From Shimia sp051201625 (GTDB lineage Bacteria > Pseudomonadota > Alphaproteobacteria > Rhodobacterales > Rhodobacteraceae): a stretch of 64,000 bases of DNA. Where the stretch lies: assembly GCF_051201625.1 (NCBI RefSeq), contig NZ_CP179203.1, positions 2,604,001 to 2,668,000 of the forward strand, in the 5' to 3' direction. The notes beneath the pieces are model-generated. The model had not been told where the DNA came from. It worked only from the letters and a program-made list of their open reading frames with translations, and searched no databases. Positions 25,483 to 34,717 of this stretch are shown here, one piece after another (position 1 is the first letter of the stretch; every line of letters starts with the position of its first letter). Both the position numbers and the translations under genes were made by a program.

Positions 25483-26316
25483 ATGAAATTGACTAGAAGA
25501 GCTTTGGGGATAGCGCTTGCTGCCGCAACAGCGACTACGATTGCCGCGCCTGCTATCTCTCAGTCGGCCACTCAGGGTCTGTCGAGTGAATCAGTTATTG
25601 AAACAATCAAGCAGGATGGCGTGATACGCATCGGTTTGTCTCTTTTCGTGCCATGGTCCATGCGAGACAAAAACGGTGATTTGATCGGCTTTGAGCTCGA
25701 TGTGGGTCGCCAGTTGGCGGAGGACATGGGAGTTGAAGTTGAATTTGTTCCAACCTCATGGGACGGAATTATTCCGGCACTGGTAGCAGGCAACTTTGAT
25801 GCAATCATCTCCGGCATGTCTATCACCGCACAGCGAAATTTAACAGTTAACTTTACTAATCCTTACGCCTATTCAGGTCTTGCTATACTTGCCAACAAGT
25901 CAATGACTGACGGTATGTCGCTTGAAGATTATAATTCGGCTGACGTGACATTTGCCGCGCGCCGTGGCGCAACACCAGCTGTAGTGATTGCCAAGCACTT
26001 CCCTGATGCAACTCTATTGCTATTTGATGAAGATGGCGCTGCAACGCAGGAAGTATTGAACGGCAATGCACATGCTTCGATGGCTGCACAGCCGACGCCA
26101 AACCGCGAAGCTGGTCGTAATCCAGAAACCCTCCACGTTCCGTTCGCGAACCTGTATGACCCACGCGGCGAGGCATTCGCCATTCGCAAGGGTGACCCAG
26201 ACGCATTAAACTTTTTCAACAATTGGATTGCACAGCAATGGCGGTCAGGTTGGCTGGAAGAACGGCACAACTATTGGTTCAATACCGAGGAGTGGGCAGG
26301 CGAAGTTGCACAATAA
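25483..26316 (+). CDS. Amino acid ABC transporter substrate-binding protein (SBP family 3)
   Basis: The 277-residue protein has an N-terminal export signal, MKLTRRALGIALAAATATTI, cleaved near AISQ; the twin arginines could direct it to Tat. The mature part is a type 3 periplasmic binding protein (IRIGLSLFVPWSMRDKNGDL, then DAIISGMSITAQR and the C-terminal lobe). A tryptophan-rich FVPWSM binding segment and a GMSITAQR loop are compatible with an amino acid or betaine-like ligand. It lies between the two permease genes, 38 bases after the first. Confidence 0.88.
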   Translation: MKLTRRALGIALAAATATTIAAPAISQSATQGLSSESVIETIKQDGVIRIGLSLFVPWSMRDKNGDLIGFELDVGRQLAEDMGVEVEFVPTSWDGIIPALVAGNFDAIISGMSITAQRNLTVNFTNPYAYSGLAILANKSMTDGMSLEDYNSADVTFAARRGATPAVVIAKHFPDATLLLFDEDGAATQEVLNGNAHASMAAQPTPNREAGRNPETLHVPFANLYDPRGEAFAIRKGDPDALNFFNNWIAQQWRSGWLEERHNYWFNTEEWAGEVAQ

Positions 26317-26326
26317 AAAAACACTT

Positions 26327-26357
26327 TTCAGAGGGCGATTGTCTTTCGCCCTCTGAA
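26327..26357 (+). terminator. Strong intra-operon hairpin after the binding-protein gene
   Basis: TTCAGAGGGCGA (26327-26338) pairs perfectly with TCGCCCTCTGAA (26346-26357) across a seven-base loop, giving a 12-bp stem. No T-run follows; the downstream bases contain the ribosome site of the next permease. It more likely stabilises the binding-protein mRNA or attenuates the downstream gene than fully terminates transcription, which would explain how the operon makes more binding protein than permease. Confidence 0.6.
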
Positions 26358-26376
26358 CCCTAGGGAGAATCCATCA

Positions 26377-27261
26377 GTGCGAAGTTTCATCAGGAAACTG
26401 AGATGGCCAGACTACTTGATTTTGGTTCTACTTATTACTTTCTTCGGTTACATTTGGTATTCGATTGGCGGCACTCTCAACTATAAGTGGCGATGGGAAC
26501 TGATCCCCGGTTATATTGTTGGGTGGCATTCAGGGCGCGAAGAATACTTTGCCAATCTACTATTGCAAGGACTGACTGCAACCATTCGCATCAGTATTTA
26601 TGCAGGAATCCTAGCGCTTATCCTCGGGACTATCCTTGGAGTCGCAAGATGTTCCACAAACCTGACGGTGCGCATGCTTGCGCGAACTTACCTTGAGTTT
26701 CTACGTAATATTCCACCCGTAGTGGTGGTATTCATTTTTTTCTTTTTTCTATCGCAACAACTGATAGATGCGTTAAATCTCGCGCGCTGGTCGAGAGGCA
26801 TCGCTAGGCAAGATGACATTTTGCTTTGGCAAATTTTCTTCGGTGATATGCGCCGTTTCCCGTCATTGATTTCTGGCGTCATTGTCTTGGCACTTTTTGA
26901 AAGTGCATTTGTGGGTGAAATTGTTAGGGCCGGGATTCAATCCATCCCCAGAGGACAACGTGAAGCTGCCCGCTCCATAGGTATGAGTCACTTCCAAGAA
27001 CTGCGGTATGTCGTATTACCGCAAGCTTTAAAAAAAGTGGTGCCGCCGATGGCAAATCAATTCATCACGCTAATAAAAGACAGTTCCATCATTTCTCTTA
27101 TTTCGGTGCAGGAACTTACCTTCAAAACCGTAGAGCTTGTTGCATCATCCAGAATGATATTTGAGGCGTGGATCACAACAGCCGCTTTCTATTTTATTGT
27201 TTGTTTTGGATTGAGCCGCGTATTTGCGCGGCTTGAACGCGAAAAGAAAACAGACATTTGA
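26377..27261 (+). CDS. Amino acid ABC transporter permease, second subunit
   Basis: A 294-residue permease starting at a GTG behind GGGAG. The EAA loop is EAARSIGMSHFQELRYVVLP, and LEFLRNIPPVVVVFIFFFFL is a polar amino acid permease marker. It has one long periplasmic loop near residues 125-150. It is the last gene of the transporter operon and converges on XRE-cupin copy 2 with a 40-base gap. Confidence 0.88.
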   Translation: MRSFIRKLRWPDYLILVLLITFFGYIWYSIGGTLNYKWRWELIPGYIVGWHSGREEYFANLLLQGLTATIRISIYAGILALILGTILGVARCSTNLTVRMLARTYLEFLRNIPPVVVVFIFFFFLSQQLIDALNLARWSRGIARQDDILLWQIFFGDMRRFPSLISGVIVLALFESAFVGEIVRAGIQSIPRGQREAARSIGMSHFQELRYVVLPQALKKVVPPMANQFITLIKDSSIISLISVQELTFKTVELVASSRMIFEAWITTAAFYFIVCFGLSRVFARLEREKKTDI

Positions 27262-27301
27262 CAGGTCTAAAGTTTGGCAGGTCGCTTGACGGCGTCAGAA
27301 A

Positions 27302-27886
27302 TCAATTGGGCCGCGTGGAAACCGAAATAAATTCGACGGTCAAGCTTTCAATGTATTCAAAGCCATGCGCAAGTTTGGCATCAAAACTCAAAGTATCCCC
27401 AGCAAGCAACTCAAAGACTTCCGTTCCACATTGATATCTTGCACGACCTTCGAGCAAATAAATGAATACATAACCTTCATGTTGATATCTAGGCAGGTCA
27501 CCTGATTGGTCCCTCTTTATTTTTATGCGCGATGACTGGAAACTCCCTCCGGGTCCACCATGTTTGCCAAGTAAAAGATACTCGTGGGCATGGCCGGCAG
27601 TCATCCGGCGTGATGCTAGCCCTTGCCCTGCTCGGACGTGATGAACGTCTGCAATTTCATCTTCTTGTGCTAGAAGCGCCATGACCGGCACCAGCATTGC
27701 TTGGGCTAGGGCCGCAAGCGTGGAAAGCGACGGCGAAACCTGACCCTGTTCGATCCGACTAATCATCGCTTGCGAAATACCAGCCTCCAAAGATAGGCCA
27801 GTAACAGTCAACCCTCGATCTCTACGCAGACGTTTCACAGCGCTACCAACCGCTGCATCGATATCAGTTCGTTTTGGTGTACTCAT
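27302..27886 (-). CDS. XRE-family regulator with C-terminal cupin domain (copy 2)
   Basis: A 194-residue paralogue of the regulator at 22401-22988. The HTH reads SLEAGISQAMISRIEQGQVS and the cupin part has FIYLLEGRARYQC and GDTLSFDAKLAHGF. The start at 27886 has GAAGG just upstream and matches the paralogue's N-terminus; the long frame from 28066 runs backwards into soxB and is not credible. It is divergent from soxB with only about 85 bases between the starts, so it very likely regulates soxBDAG and itself. Confidence 0.85.
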   Translation of the reverse strand: MSTPKRTDIDAAVGSAVKRLRRDRGLTVTGLSLEAGISQAMISRIEQGQVSPSLSTLAALAQAMLVPVMALLAQEDEIADVHHVRAGQGLASRRMTAGHAHEYLLLGKHGGPGGSFQSSRIKIKRDQSGDLPRYQHEGYVFIYLLEGRARYQCGTEVFELLAGDTLSFDAKLAHGFEYIESLTVEFISVSTRPN

Positions 27887-27971
27887 TAGCTTGCCTTCGC
27901 CCATCTTTTTGCGCTCAGTGTGTACGACAATACTTGACGAATTATTACCAATAGTAAAATCTATGTCCATC

Positions 27972-29222
27972 ATGCAAAGATATTCATTAGCCTCGCTGAT
28001 GCGACATGGGCTGAAACACCACAAGACATGGCAAAAAGCCTGGCGCAGACAACCCCTGCGCGACACTTACGATGTCATTATCATCGGAGCAGGCGGACAT
28101 GGTCTTGCAACTGCCTATTATCTGGCCAAGGAGCACGGAATTAACAACGTAGCAATTCTTGAACGTGGTTGGCTAGGTGGTGGCAATATTGCGCGCAACA
28201 CCGTCACCATTCGCTCAAACTACATGCGCGATGCTTCGATCCCATTCTACGTTAAGTCAGTAAAGCTTTTTGAAGGTCTGACCAAAGACTTGAATTTTAA
28301 CATGATGCACTCCAAGCGCACCATGGTGGACGTCGTCCAAACCTATCCAAAGATGCGAGAACTTCGACGTCGGCAATTGACTATGGATATTTACGGATCG
28401 ACCTATGAACAGATATCAGAGCACGAACTTCGCCAACGCATACCAACCCTGACCGGAGGAGGACCCGACGCAAGGTTACCCATCATCGGAGGAATGGTCC
28501 ATACGGACGCGGGTGTAAACCGCCACGATGCAGTTGCCTGGGGATATGCGCGAGCCATTGACGCGATGGGCGTCGAAATACACCAACAAACCGCTGTAAC
28601 TTCGATGGTACGCGACACAAACGGTAAGATTGAGGGCGTCCAAACCAACCGTGGGATGATCCGCGCCAAAAAGGTGGCAGTAGCTGTGTCAGGTCACACA
28701 ACGACGCTGACCGAAACGGCGGGTTTAACGCTGCCACTGAGAACAATGAACCTGACCGCATTTGTTTCAGAACCGGTTAAGCCGCTTGTAGATGTGATTG
28801 TAAATTGTCCCGACAGTGGATTCTATTTCAGCCAGTCCGACAAGGGTGAAATGGTGATTGGCGGTGCACCGGATCAGGGTCAAAGTTTTCGCCGGGATAT
28901 CAAACAGCAAGTGTTTGAGGATACAGTTACGGCAATGCTTTCACTGTTTCCGTCGTTCAAGAAACTTAAGTTAATGCGTCAATGGGGAGGACATCTAGAC
29001 ATTGCACATGATGCATCGCCAATCATGGATGAAACCGATGTTCCGGGACTTTTTATCACGGCTGGTTGGTGGGGTGGGTATAAGGCAATTCCAGCAGGCG
29101 GGCTTACCTTCGCGCATTTACTCGCAACAGGGCGACCACACAATTTGATGGCCCCTTTCACACTCAAACGCTTTCGTCACCTCGATTACGTGATGGAAGC
29201 CGGCACAACAACTGCACGTTAG
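27972..29222 (+). CDS. soxB: Sarcosine oxidase beta subunit-type FAD oxidoreductase
   Basis: A 416-residue flavoprotein. MQRYSLASLMRHGLKHHKTW is the standard SoxB N-terminus, so I place the start at 27972; the ATG three codons earlier is an alternative, and neither has a clear ribosome site. The FAD fold is DVIIIGAGGHGLATAYYLA, and VHTDAGVNRHDAVAWGYARA and GHLDIAHDASPIMDET are family blocks. In heterotetrameric sarcosine oxidase this subunit holds the substrate site and the FMN link, removing the N-methyl group as methylene-tetrahydrofolate. N-methylglutamate dehydrogenase subunits are close homologues, so the substrate could be another N-methyl amino acid. Confidence 0.9.
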   Translation: MQRYSLASLMRHGLKHHKTWQKAWRRQPLRDTYDVIIIGAGGHGLATAYYLAKEHGINNVAILERGWLGGGNIARNTVTIRSNYMRDASIPFYVKSVKLFEGLTKDLNFNMMHSKRTMVDVVQTYPKMRELRRRQLTMDIYGSTYEQISEHELRQRIPTLTGGGPDARLPIIGGMVHTDAGVNRHDAVAWGYARAIDAMGVEIHQQTAVTSMVRDTNGKIEGVQTNRGMIRAKKVAVAVSGHTTTLTETAGLTLPLRTMNLTAFVSEPVKPLVDVIVNCPDSGFYFSQSDKGEMVIGGAPDQGQSFRRDIKQQVFEDTVTAMLSLFPSFKKLKLMRQWGGHLDIAHDASPIMDETDVPGLFITAGWWGGYKAIPAGGLTFAHLLATGRPHNLMAPFTLKRFRHLDYVMEAGTTTAR

Positions 29223-29231
29223 GAGTAGGTC

Positions 29232-29489
29232 ATGATGAACATCCCCTGCCCTTTTTGTGGCCCACGCAACGAAGCCGAATTCGCGTTTGGCGGACCAGTA
29301 AAACCGAAACGCCCCGATCCCAACACGGTCACTGATGAAGAATGGGTCACCTATCTGACCCAGGTTCCGAATCCGCTTGGACCCGTGAAGGAACGTTGGT
29401 GGCATGTCAAAGGCTGCGGTACGTGGTTGACGATCTGGCGGGATACAAGGACACACGATATTGTCGAAGGGCCGGAAAATGACAGGTAA
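29232..29489 (+). CDS. soxD: Sarcosine oxidase delta subunit
   Basis: The 85-residue protein starts shortly after soxB. It has the zinc-binding pattern of SoxD: CPFCGPRNEAEF at the N-terminus and HVKGCGTWLTIWRDT near the C-terminus. Its end overlaps soxA by 11 bases. The order soxB-soxD-soxA-soxG is the classic one. Confidence 0.92.
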   Translation: MMNIPCPFCGPRNEAEFAFGGPVKPKRPDPNTVTDEEWVTYLTQVPNPLGPVKERWWHVKGCGTWLTIWRDTRTHDIVEGPENDR

Positions 29490-32391
29490 ACGTCTTCCAA
29501 ATGGGGGGCAAATAGAACGCGCGAAGGTGTTCTCTTTTGAATTCAATGGCCGCAAATATTCTGGCTTCGCGGGAGATACGTTGGCTTCTGCCCTTTTGGC
29601 AAATGGTGTGCGACTTACCGCACGCAGCTTCAAATATCATCGGCCCCGTGGGATCGTGGGATCTGGATTTGAAGAACCATCCACAATGGTTGAACTATTA
29701 GGCGATGACGCCAGTGCGAACCGTCCGGTGACTGTCGTCGCGCTACGTGATGGACTTCGGGCAAAATCAGTAAACTGTTGGCCTTCAGCAAGTTTTGACA
29801 TCGGTGCACTCACCCAAGTAATCTCTAGGTTTATCCCCGCAGGGTTTTATTACAAGACTTTCAAATGGCCGAACTGGCACCTGTTTGAACCGTGGATTCG
29901 ACGCGCAGCAGGCCTAGCGAGTGCGCCACGAAGCCAACCGAAACAGGGTCATTTTGAAAACCGGTTTGTGCACACGGATGTATTGATTGCCGGTGCGGGA
30001 CCTGCGGGCCTGATTTCAGCGCTTATTTTAGGACGCGCCGGTCTTCGTGTGATGATATGCGATGAAAGCGCTGCTGCCGGTGGATCACTGCTTAACCGCC
30101 AGCTTGAAATTAACGCCCAACCCGCGACAGTGTGGGTCGATAAAACCGTGGCAGAACTAGCCGCCATGCCCAACGTTACACATTTGCAAAATGCAACCGT
30201 TTGGGCTTACCGCGAACACAACTATCTAATGGTAAACGAACGCGAGCCGGGCAGCGCAAATATTTTGGAGCGCAATTGGCGGGTCCGTGCATGTAAAGTC
30301 ATCTGTGCGACCGGTGCCATCGAAAGAAGCCTTGTTTTTGGAAACAACGATACTCCCGGCGTGATGCTGTCTTCAGCAGTGCAGACTTACATCAATCGGT
30401 ATGCGGTGCTGCCAGGTAAACGAGCAATTGTTTTCACCAATAATAATTCTGCTTACTCAGTTGTTGCCGACTTAGTCTCGGCTGGCATGAACGTTGCCGC
30501 GATCGTGGACAGTCGGATCAATGTGCCCAAATCGGTCCAAGATTTGGTAGGTGACGTCAATATCTTATCCAATCATGTTGTCCTTAAATCCCTTGGTTAT
30601 CGGTCGGTCCGAGGTGTTAAAGTTCAGGCAAACGACGGTGGACCGTCGCAAACAATTTCATGTGATTTGCTTTTACACTCTGGCGGTTGGAACCCGGCAG
30701 TGCACCTTTGGTCGCAATCGCGTGGTAGTCTGAAATTCGACGATAAACTTGCCGCATTTATCCCAAACGAACCGGCACAATCCACCGTCAGTGTTGGTGC
30801 TGCGTCAGGGCAATTTGAGTTGACTGATGCATTAAGAACCGGCGCCGAAACTGCGGCAAGTATTGCGGGTATTCCTATTTCCGACATCCCCAATAGTAAT
30901 GACACACCTTACGCAATAACACCGCTTTGGTGTGTTAAAGCAGCGCGTGGCAAGGCATTTTTGGACATCCAAAACGACGTCACTGTTGACGACGTACACC
31001 TAGCCCTGCGTGAGGGTTACGACAACGTCGAGCACGTTAAGCGCTATACCACCGGCGGGATGGGTATCGATCAAGGAAAAATCGGCAATATCAATATTAT
31101 TGGAACTGTTGCGTTGGCAAAGGGCCTGCCAGCGAACGAAATTGGAACGACTACGTTTCGCTCACCCTACACCCCCGTATCCTTCGGCGCTATCAGCGGA
31201 ATTCGCGAGGGCAGTGTTACCCTTCCTTATCGTCATACACCGATTACAGCATGGAACCACGCGAAAGGCGCATTCATGTACGAGTCAGGTGCACGCTGGC
31301 GGCGGCCTGGGTATTTCCCTAACGAGGGCGAGAAATTCCAGGATGCTGTTAACCGCGAATGCTTTGCAGTTCGGAATGGCGTGGGGGTATACGACGGATC
31401 ACCACTCGGCACGTTTGAATTGAAAGGCCGCGATGTAGGTCGTTTTCTTGACTACATTTACACAAATATTATGTCCACATTAATACCTGGAAAAGCTCGG
31501 TACGGACTAATGCTGTCTGATGACGGGCTGATCCTTGATGACGGCGTAGTCCTGCGTTTGAGCGAGCATCGGTGGATTGTTTCAACATCGACCGGTCACG
31601 CGGATGCAATGAACAGTCATATGGAGGAGCTGCTTCAGACTGAATTTTCTGATTGGAACGTCTTTGTGACGACAGTCACCAGTCAATGGAACAATGCCAC
31701 AATTTGTGGACCAAAAGCGCGTGATGTAATTGAAGCGTTGTCGCCAAATTTTGACACCAGCCGTGACGCTTTGCCTTTCATGTCATTTGTCGACGGTGAA
31801 ATAGCGGGCCTACCAACCCGCGTAGTTAGGGTAAGTTACACCGGCGAACTTTCGTATGAGATCAATGTCGCGCCCCGCCACATGCACGCGCTTTGGGACA
31901 AAGTATTAAGCGCTGGCGAACATGTTGGCATTGTACCAGTTGGATCAGAGGCGAGCCATGTATTACGGGTTGAAAAGGGATTTTTATCGCTCGGGCATGA
32001 GGTTGACGGGACCGTCGACCCATATGACCTTGGGATGGGGTGGGCCATGTCGAAAAAGAAACAGGATTATGTCGGGAAACATGCGGTAAACCTACGCCGC
32101 GCGGGCACGACCAACCGGCGCGAACTCGTCGGCGTAATTCCCGAGCCAGACCGAATGATCCCCGAGGGGGCTCCTCTGACTCTAGGTGGTGAGCGAAAGG
32201 CTACCGAAGGATTGATCACTGCTTGCGTGTGGAGTGTAGTTAACCACAGATGGGTCGGCCTTGCCCTGTTAGAAAATGGAAAATCTCGGCACGGCGAAAC
32301 GGCGCATGTACGCCTTAAAGACAGCATTGTTCCCGTTAAGATCACCCCACCCGTCCACTATGACCCAGATGGTGAAAGGTTAAGGTCCTAA
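29479..32391 (+). CDS. soxA: Sarcosine oxidase alpha subunit
   Basis: A 970-residue protein. The N-terminal ferredoxin-like part includes FAGDTLASALLANGV and KYHRPRGI. An NAD-binding fold follows (VLIAGAGPAGLISALILGRA near 165). The C-terminal half is a glycine-cleavage T-protein-like domain that binds tetrahydrofolate (FRSPYTPVSFGAISG, then the GCV_T part ending VGLALLENG). The ATG at 29479 lies inside soxD; a start six codons upstream is less likely. It is full length with no visible defects. Confidence 0.92.
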   Translation: MTGKRLPNGGQIERAKVFSFEFNGRKYSGFAGDTLASALLANGVRLTARSFKYHRPRGIVGSGFEEPSTMVELLGDDASANRPVTVVALRDGLRAKSVNCWPSASFDIGALTQVISRFIPAGFYYKTFKWPNWHLFEPWIRRAAGLASAPRSQPKQGHFENRFVHTDVLIAGAGPAGLISALILGRAGLRVMICDESAAAGGSLLNRQLEINAQPATVWVDKTVAELAAMPNVTHLQNATVWAYREHNYLMVNEREPGSANILERNWRVRACKVICATGAIERSLVFGNNDTPGVMLSSAVQTYINRYAVLPGKRAIVFTNNNSAYSVVADLVSAGMNVAAIVDSRINVPKSVQDLVGDVNILSNHVVLKSLGYRSVRGVKVQANDGGPSQTISCDLLLHSGGWNPAVHLWSQSRGSLKFDDKLAAFIPNEPAQSTVSVGAASGQFELTDALRTGAETAASIAGIPISDIPNSNDTPYAITPLWCVKAARGKAFLDIQNDVTVDDVHLALREGYDNVEHVKRYTTGGMGIDQGKIGNINIIGTVALAKGLPANEIGTTTFRSPYTPVSFGAISGIREGSVTLPYRHTPITAWNHAKGAFMYESGARWRRPGYFPNEGEKFQDAVNRECFAVRNGVGVYDGSPLGTFELKGRDVGRFLDYIYTNIMSTLIPGKARYGLMLSDDGLILDDGVVLRLSEHRWIVSTSTGHADAMNSHMEELLQTEFSDWNVFVTTVTSQWNNATICGPKARDVIEALSPNFDTSRDALPFMSFVDGEIAGLPTRVVRVSYTGELSYEINVAPRHMHALWDKVLSAGEHVGIVPVGSEASHVLRVEKGFLSLGHEVDGTVDPYDLGMGWAMSKKKQDYVGKHAVNLRRAGTTNRRELVGVIPEPDRMIPEGAPLTLGGERKATEGLITACVWSVVNHRWVGLALLENGKSRHGETAHVRLKDSIVPVKITPPVHYDPDGERLRS

Positions 32392-32392
32392 T

Positions 32393-32887
32393 ATGACATA
32401 TGGCATTAGAGTTGAAAGGCTGCCACCGTTCGCGCTCTTCGATCTGAGAGGTTCAAGGAACGCCATTTCTGCGTGGACAAACGCCATTTCGTCCTTTCCG
32501 ACTATGCCAAACAGCCTTACGCGGGCGAAAAGTGGCGAGCTCTATCACACGGGACCAAACCGTTGGCTTCTAAGAGCACCATTGGACCGAGAAATTGAAT
32601 GGGAAAGAAAATTGGACCCCGCAAACGCCCCCGCTGAGATAAGTATTGTCAAGGTATCTGATACGCAAACGTTCTTTCGCCTTACTGGCACGGATGCGGA
32701 ACAGGTGACGTCAATCGGTTGCCCACTTGATCTTCACAACGATGCCTTTAACTCACATGCTGTCAGCTTCACTGAATTTTTTGGGGTTAAGGCACTAATT
32801 CTGCGCTGCGGTGATGGTTTTGATTTGGCTGTCGAACAAAGTTTTGGCGATATGATTGAAGATTACCTTCGGCGTGCAATAATATGA
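32393..32887 (+). CDS. soxG: Sarcosine oxidase gamma subunit
   Basis: A 164-residue protein that starts two bases after soxA. It is a diverged, short GcvT-like fold (SVSFTEFFG-type block near HAVSFTEFFGVKALILRCGD and GFDLAVEQSFGDMIEDYL). SoxG sequences are poorly conserved, so the call rests on position, length and these blocks. It completes the four-subunit oxidase. Confidence 0.85.
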   Translation: MTYGIRVERLPPFALFDLRGSRNAISAWTNAISSFPTMPNSLTRAKSGELYHTGPNRWLLRAPLDREIEWERKLDPANAPAEISIVKVSDTQTFFRLTGTDAEQVTSIGCPLDLHNDAFNSHAVSFTEFFGVKALILRCGDGFDLAVEQSFGDMIEDYLRRAII

Positions 32888-33305
32888 ATTAAAACAACTA
32901 TTATTTTTAAATCTCTTTGTAAAAATTTTAAACGCATGAGTAAAACCTTTTCGGGAAAAATCCACGCGTGAGGCTCCACTGATTGGCGAAGGCGCGTACA
33001 GCTAGTAAGTTGATTAGCCGTGTTATAAAACTTTGAGCTGGAAGATAGAGACCAACGGCAGTTTGAAAAGTGCAACAAGCTTTGGTGCATCTCTGACCAG
33101 CACCGATTATCATAGACCAGTCTAAACCACGATCATCAAGTAATTTGACAGCGCCATCTCTTTTTAACTACCGAAGTAGTTAGTGCGCAATCCGGCCCTA
33201 CCCTTTACAGGGAAATCAAAATCCTGCGTGCGGGTCCTATGTATGTGCCACTAAAGCCCACTCCCTCCGACAGATCTCAATTTTAAATGATTTTCTGTGC
33301 GCAGA
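32888..33305. other. Convergent spacer after soxG
   Basis: 418 bases. A short inverted repeat TAACTAC-CGAA-GTAGTTA (33165-33182) is present, without a T-run after it on either strand. Minus-strand frames here (for example 32928-33113) have no ribosome site and are not recognised. Confidence 0.4.
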
Positions 33306-33629
33306 TCAGGCCATGATCTGTACCATCCCGTCCTTAATCCGGGTCTCATAGGTTTTCATGGGTCGGCTCGCTGGGGCGCTGATTGGCTTACCGGTTCTTA
33401 CGTCAAATGCACCTTGATGGAGAGGGCATTCAATTAAATGCCCGTCAAAATATCCATCGCAAAGATCTGCACCCCCATGACTACACAATGCAAGTGACGC
33501 ATAAATACCCGTGGGTGTGTCATAAATAGCTAGTTTTCGGGTTCCAAAATCCACACGCGTTACCCATTTTTCCTCAAGCACATTCACCGCGACTAGGTCG
33601 CGCCACTTGCGTTTTCTGTCCATGTTCAT
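33306..33629 (-). CDS. Rieske-type [2Fe-2S] ferredoxin
   Basis: The 107-residue protein carries one Rieske motif, CSHGGADLCDGYFDG followed by CPLHQGAFDVRTG, i.e. Cys-x-His and Cys-x2-His spaced as in small electron-transfer Rieske ferredoxins. It should carry electrons to an oxygenase. Its ATG overlaps the stop of the upstream diiron enzyme (ATGA), which makes that enzyme the obvious partner. No dedicated ferredoxin reductase gene is visible nearby. Confidence 0.88.
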   Translation of the reverse strand: MNMDRKRKWRDLVAVNVLEEKWVTRVDFGTRKLAIYDTPTGIYASLALCSHGGADLCDGYFDGHLIECPLHQGAFDVRTGKPISAPASRPMKTYETRIKDGMVQIMA

Positions 33630-34564
33630 GACTTTCGGGCAAAAAGTTGACGCAGTATATCACGATGTGCACCGAAGTATCCGCCCTCTTCGACATGGAT
33701 GTGGTCTTTCAGTTTTTCGTGCAACTCTGGAAGCGCATGAAAGGGCACTGAGGCGACGTAGTGGTGTTCTGCATGGTAATTCATATTCCAGCATAAGAAC
33801 GCCCATGGCTTGGATACAAGATTTGTGCGTGTATTTTCCGACAACTGTGAAACTGTTGGCCTACCCACATGCTCCGTCATTCGAACAAACCGCATCACCG
33901 GCTCACCCAGCAACAAAGGGATCAACCAGTACCAGATTAAGTCCCACCAGCCAGCGATTGCCATACCTGCAAAAATCGCGACATAGACCGTCAACATCGC
34001 GCGGGCATCTCTATACACTGTTTCGTGCTCAACCGTCGGAATGAACGAAAGTTCAACCTTGCTCAACCGCCCACTTGCGTGACGCAAGAGTTCAGTAAAC
34101 TTCGCACGCCAATAAGGTATCGCGCTAATGTAAAATAGATATTCCCAAATGCTTTTGGGCATTGGGATCAATTCGGGGTCTTCCCCATTCAGTTGGGTAT
34201 ATGTGTGGTGGTCACAATGTTCATATCGAAAAAATCGGTGTGGAAGAATGATAATCAGTCCACAAATTTGGCCAACCACATCGTTCAGCCACCTCGTGCG
34301 AAACACCGCGTAATGAACGCATTCATGTTGAAGTGAAAAGTGATGAACCAATACAACGCCATGTACGAACATTGCCGGCCATATCAGCCAGCTGTTCCAA
34401 GCTAGTGTGACAATCGTCGTCGTAGCCGCCACCAACGCCAACCAAACAGCCAACCGTCGTAGCGATGGCCAATCCGATCGCCTCATGAAACTTTTCAGTT
34501 CCTCACGTGTCAGTTTGCCTTCGGCTAATGCCTGTGTCAGCGGAGTAACAATAGCTTGTGCCAT
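33626..34564 (-). CDS. Integral-membrane diiron desaturase/hydroxylase-like protein
   Basis: A 312-residue membrane protein of the fatty-acid-desaturase superfamily. The three histidine clusters that bind two irons are complete: HHFSLQHECVH near 73, EHCDHHTYT near 113 and NYHAEHHYVASVPFHALPEL near 262. Four or so membrane segments lie between them. The superfamily includes lipid desaturases and also alkyl or aromatic hydroxylases. Coupling to a Rieske ferredoxin, rather than cytochrome b5 or rubredoxin, and neighbours that look catabolic lead me to favour hydroxylation of a small substrate, though this is inference. Confidence 0.78.
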   Translation of the reverse strand: MAQAIVTPLTQALAEGKLTREELKSFMRRSDWPSLRRLAVWLALVAATTTIVTLAWNSWLIWPAMFVHGVVLVHHFSLQHECVHYAVFRTRWLNDVVGQICGLIIILPHRFFRYEHCDHHTYTQLNGEDPELIPMPKSIWEYLFYISAIPYWRAKFTELLRHASGRLSKVELSFIPTVEHETVYRDARAMLTVYVAIFAGMAIAGWWDLIWYWLIPLLLGEPVMRFVRMTEHVGRPTVSQLSENTRTNLVSKPWAFLCWNMNYHAEHHYVASVPFHALPELHEKLKDHIHVEEGGYFGAHRDILRQLFARKS

Positions 34565-34717
34565 ATTAGTGATCCAAGTTTTTTCGGCTTATTTATGTGA
34601 CAGCCATCGCTACGTTTATGGAATACACTACTCCGCGCAATCGCCTATGCCAACCAAGACATTTTGCGCGTGAAATTTGGCCTGAAAAACGCTTTGTTAA
34701 GGTTTGAGAGCACCTGC

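Noticed and set aside
33165..33182. Inverted repeat considered as a terminator for soxG
   Set aside because: No T-run follows the stem on the plus strand; the T-run precedes it.
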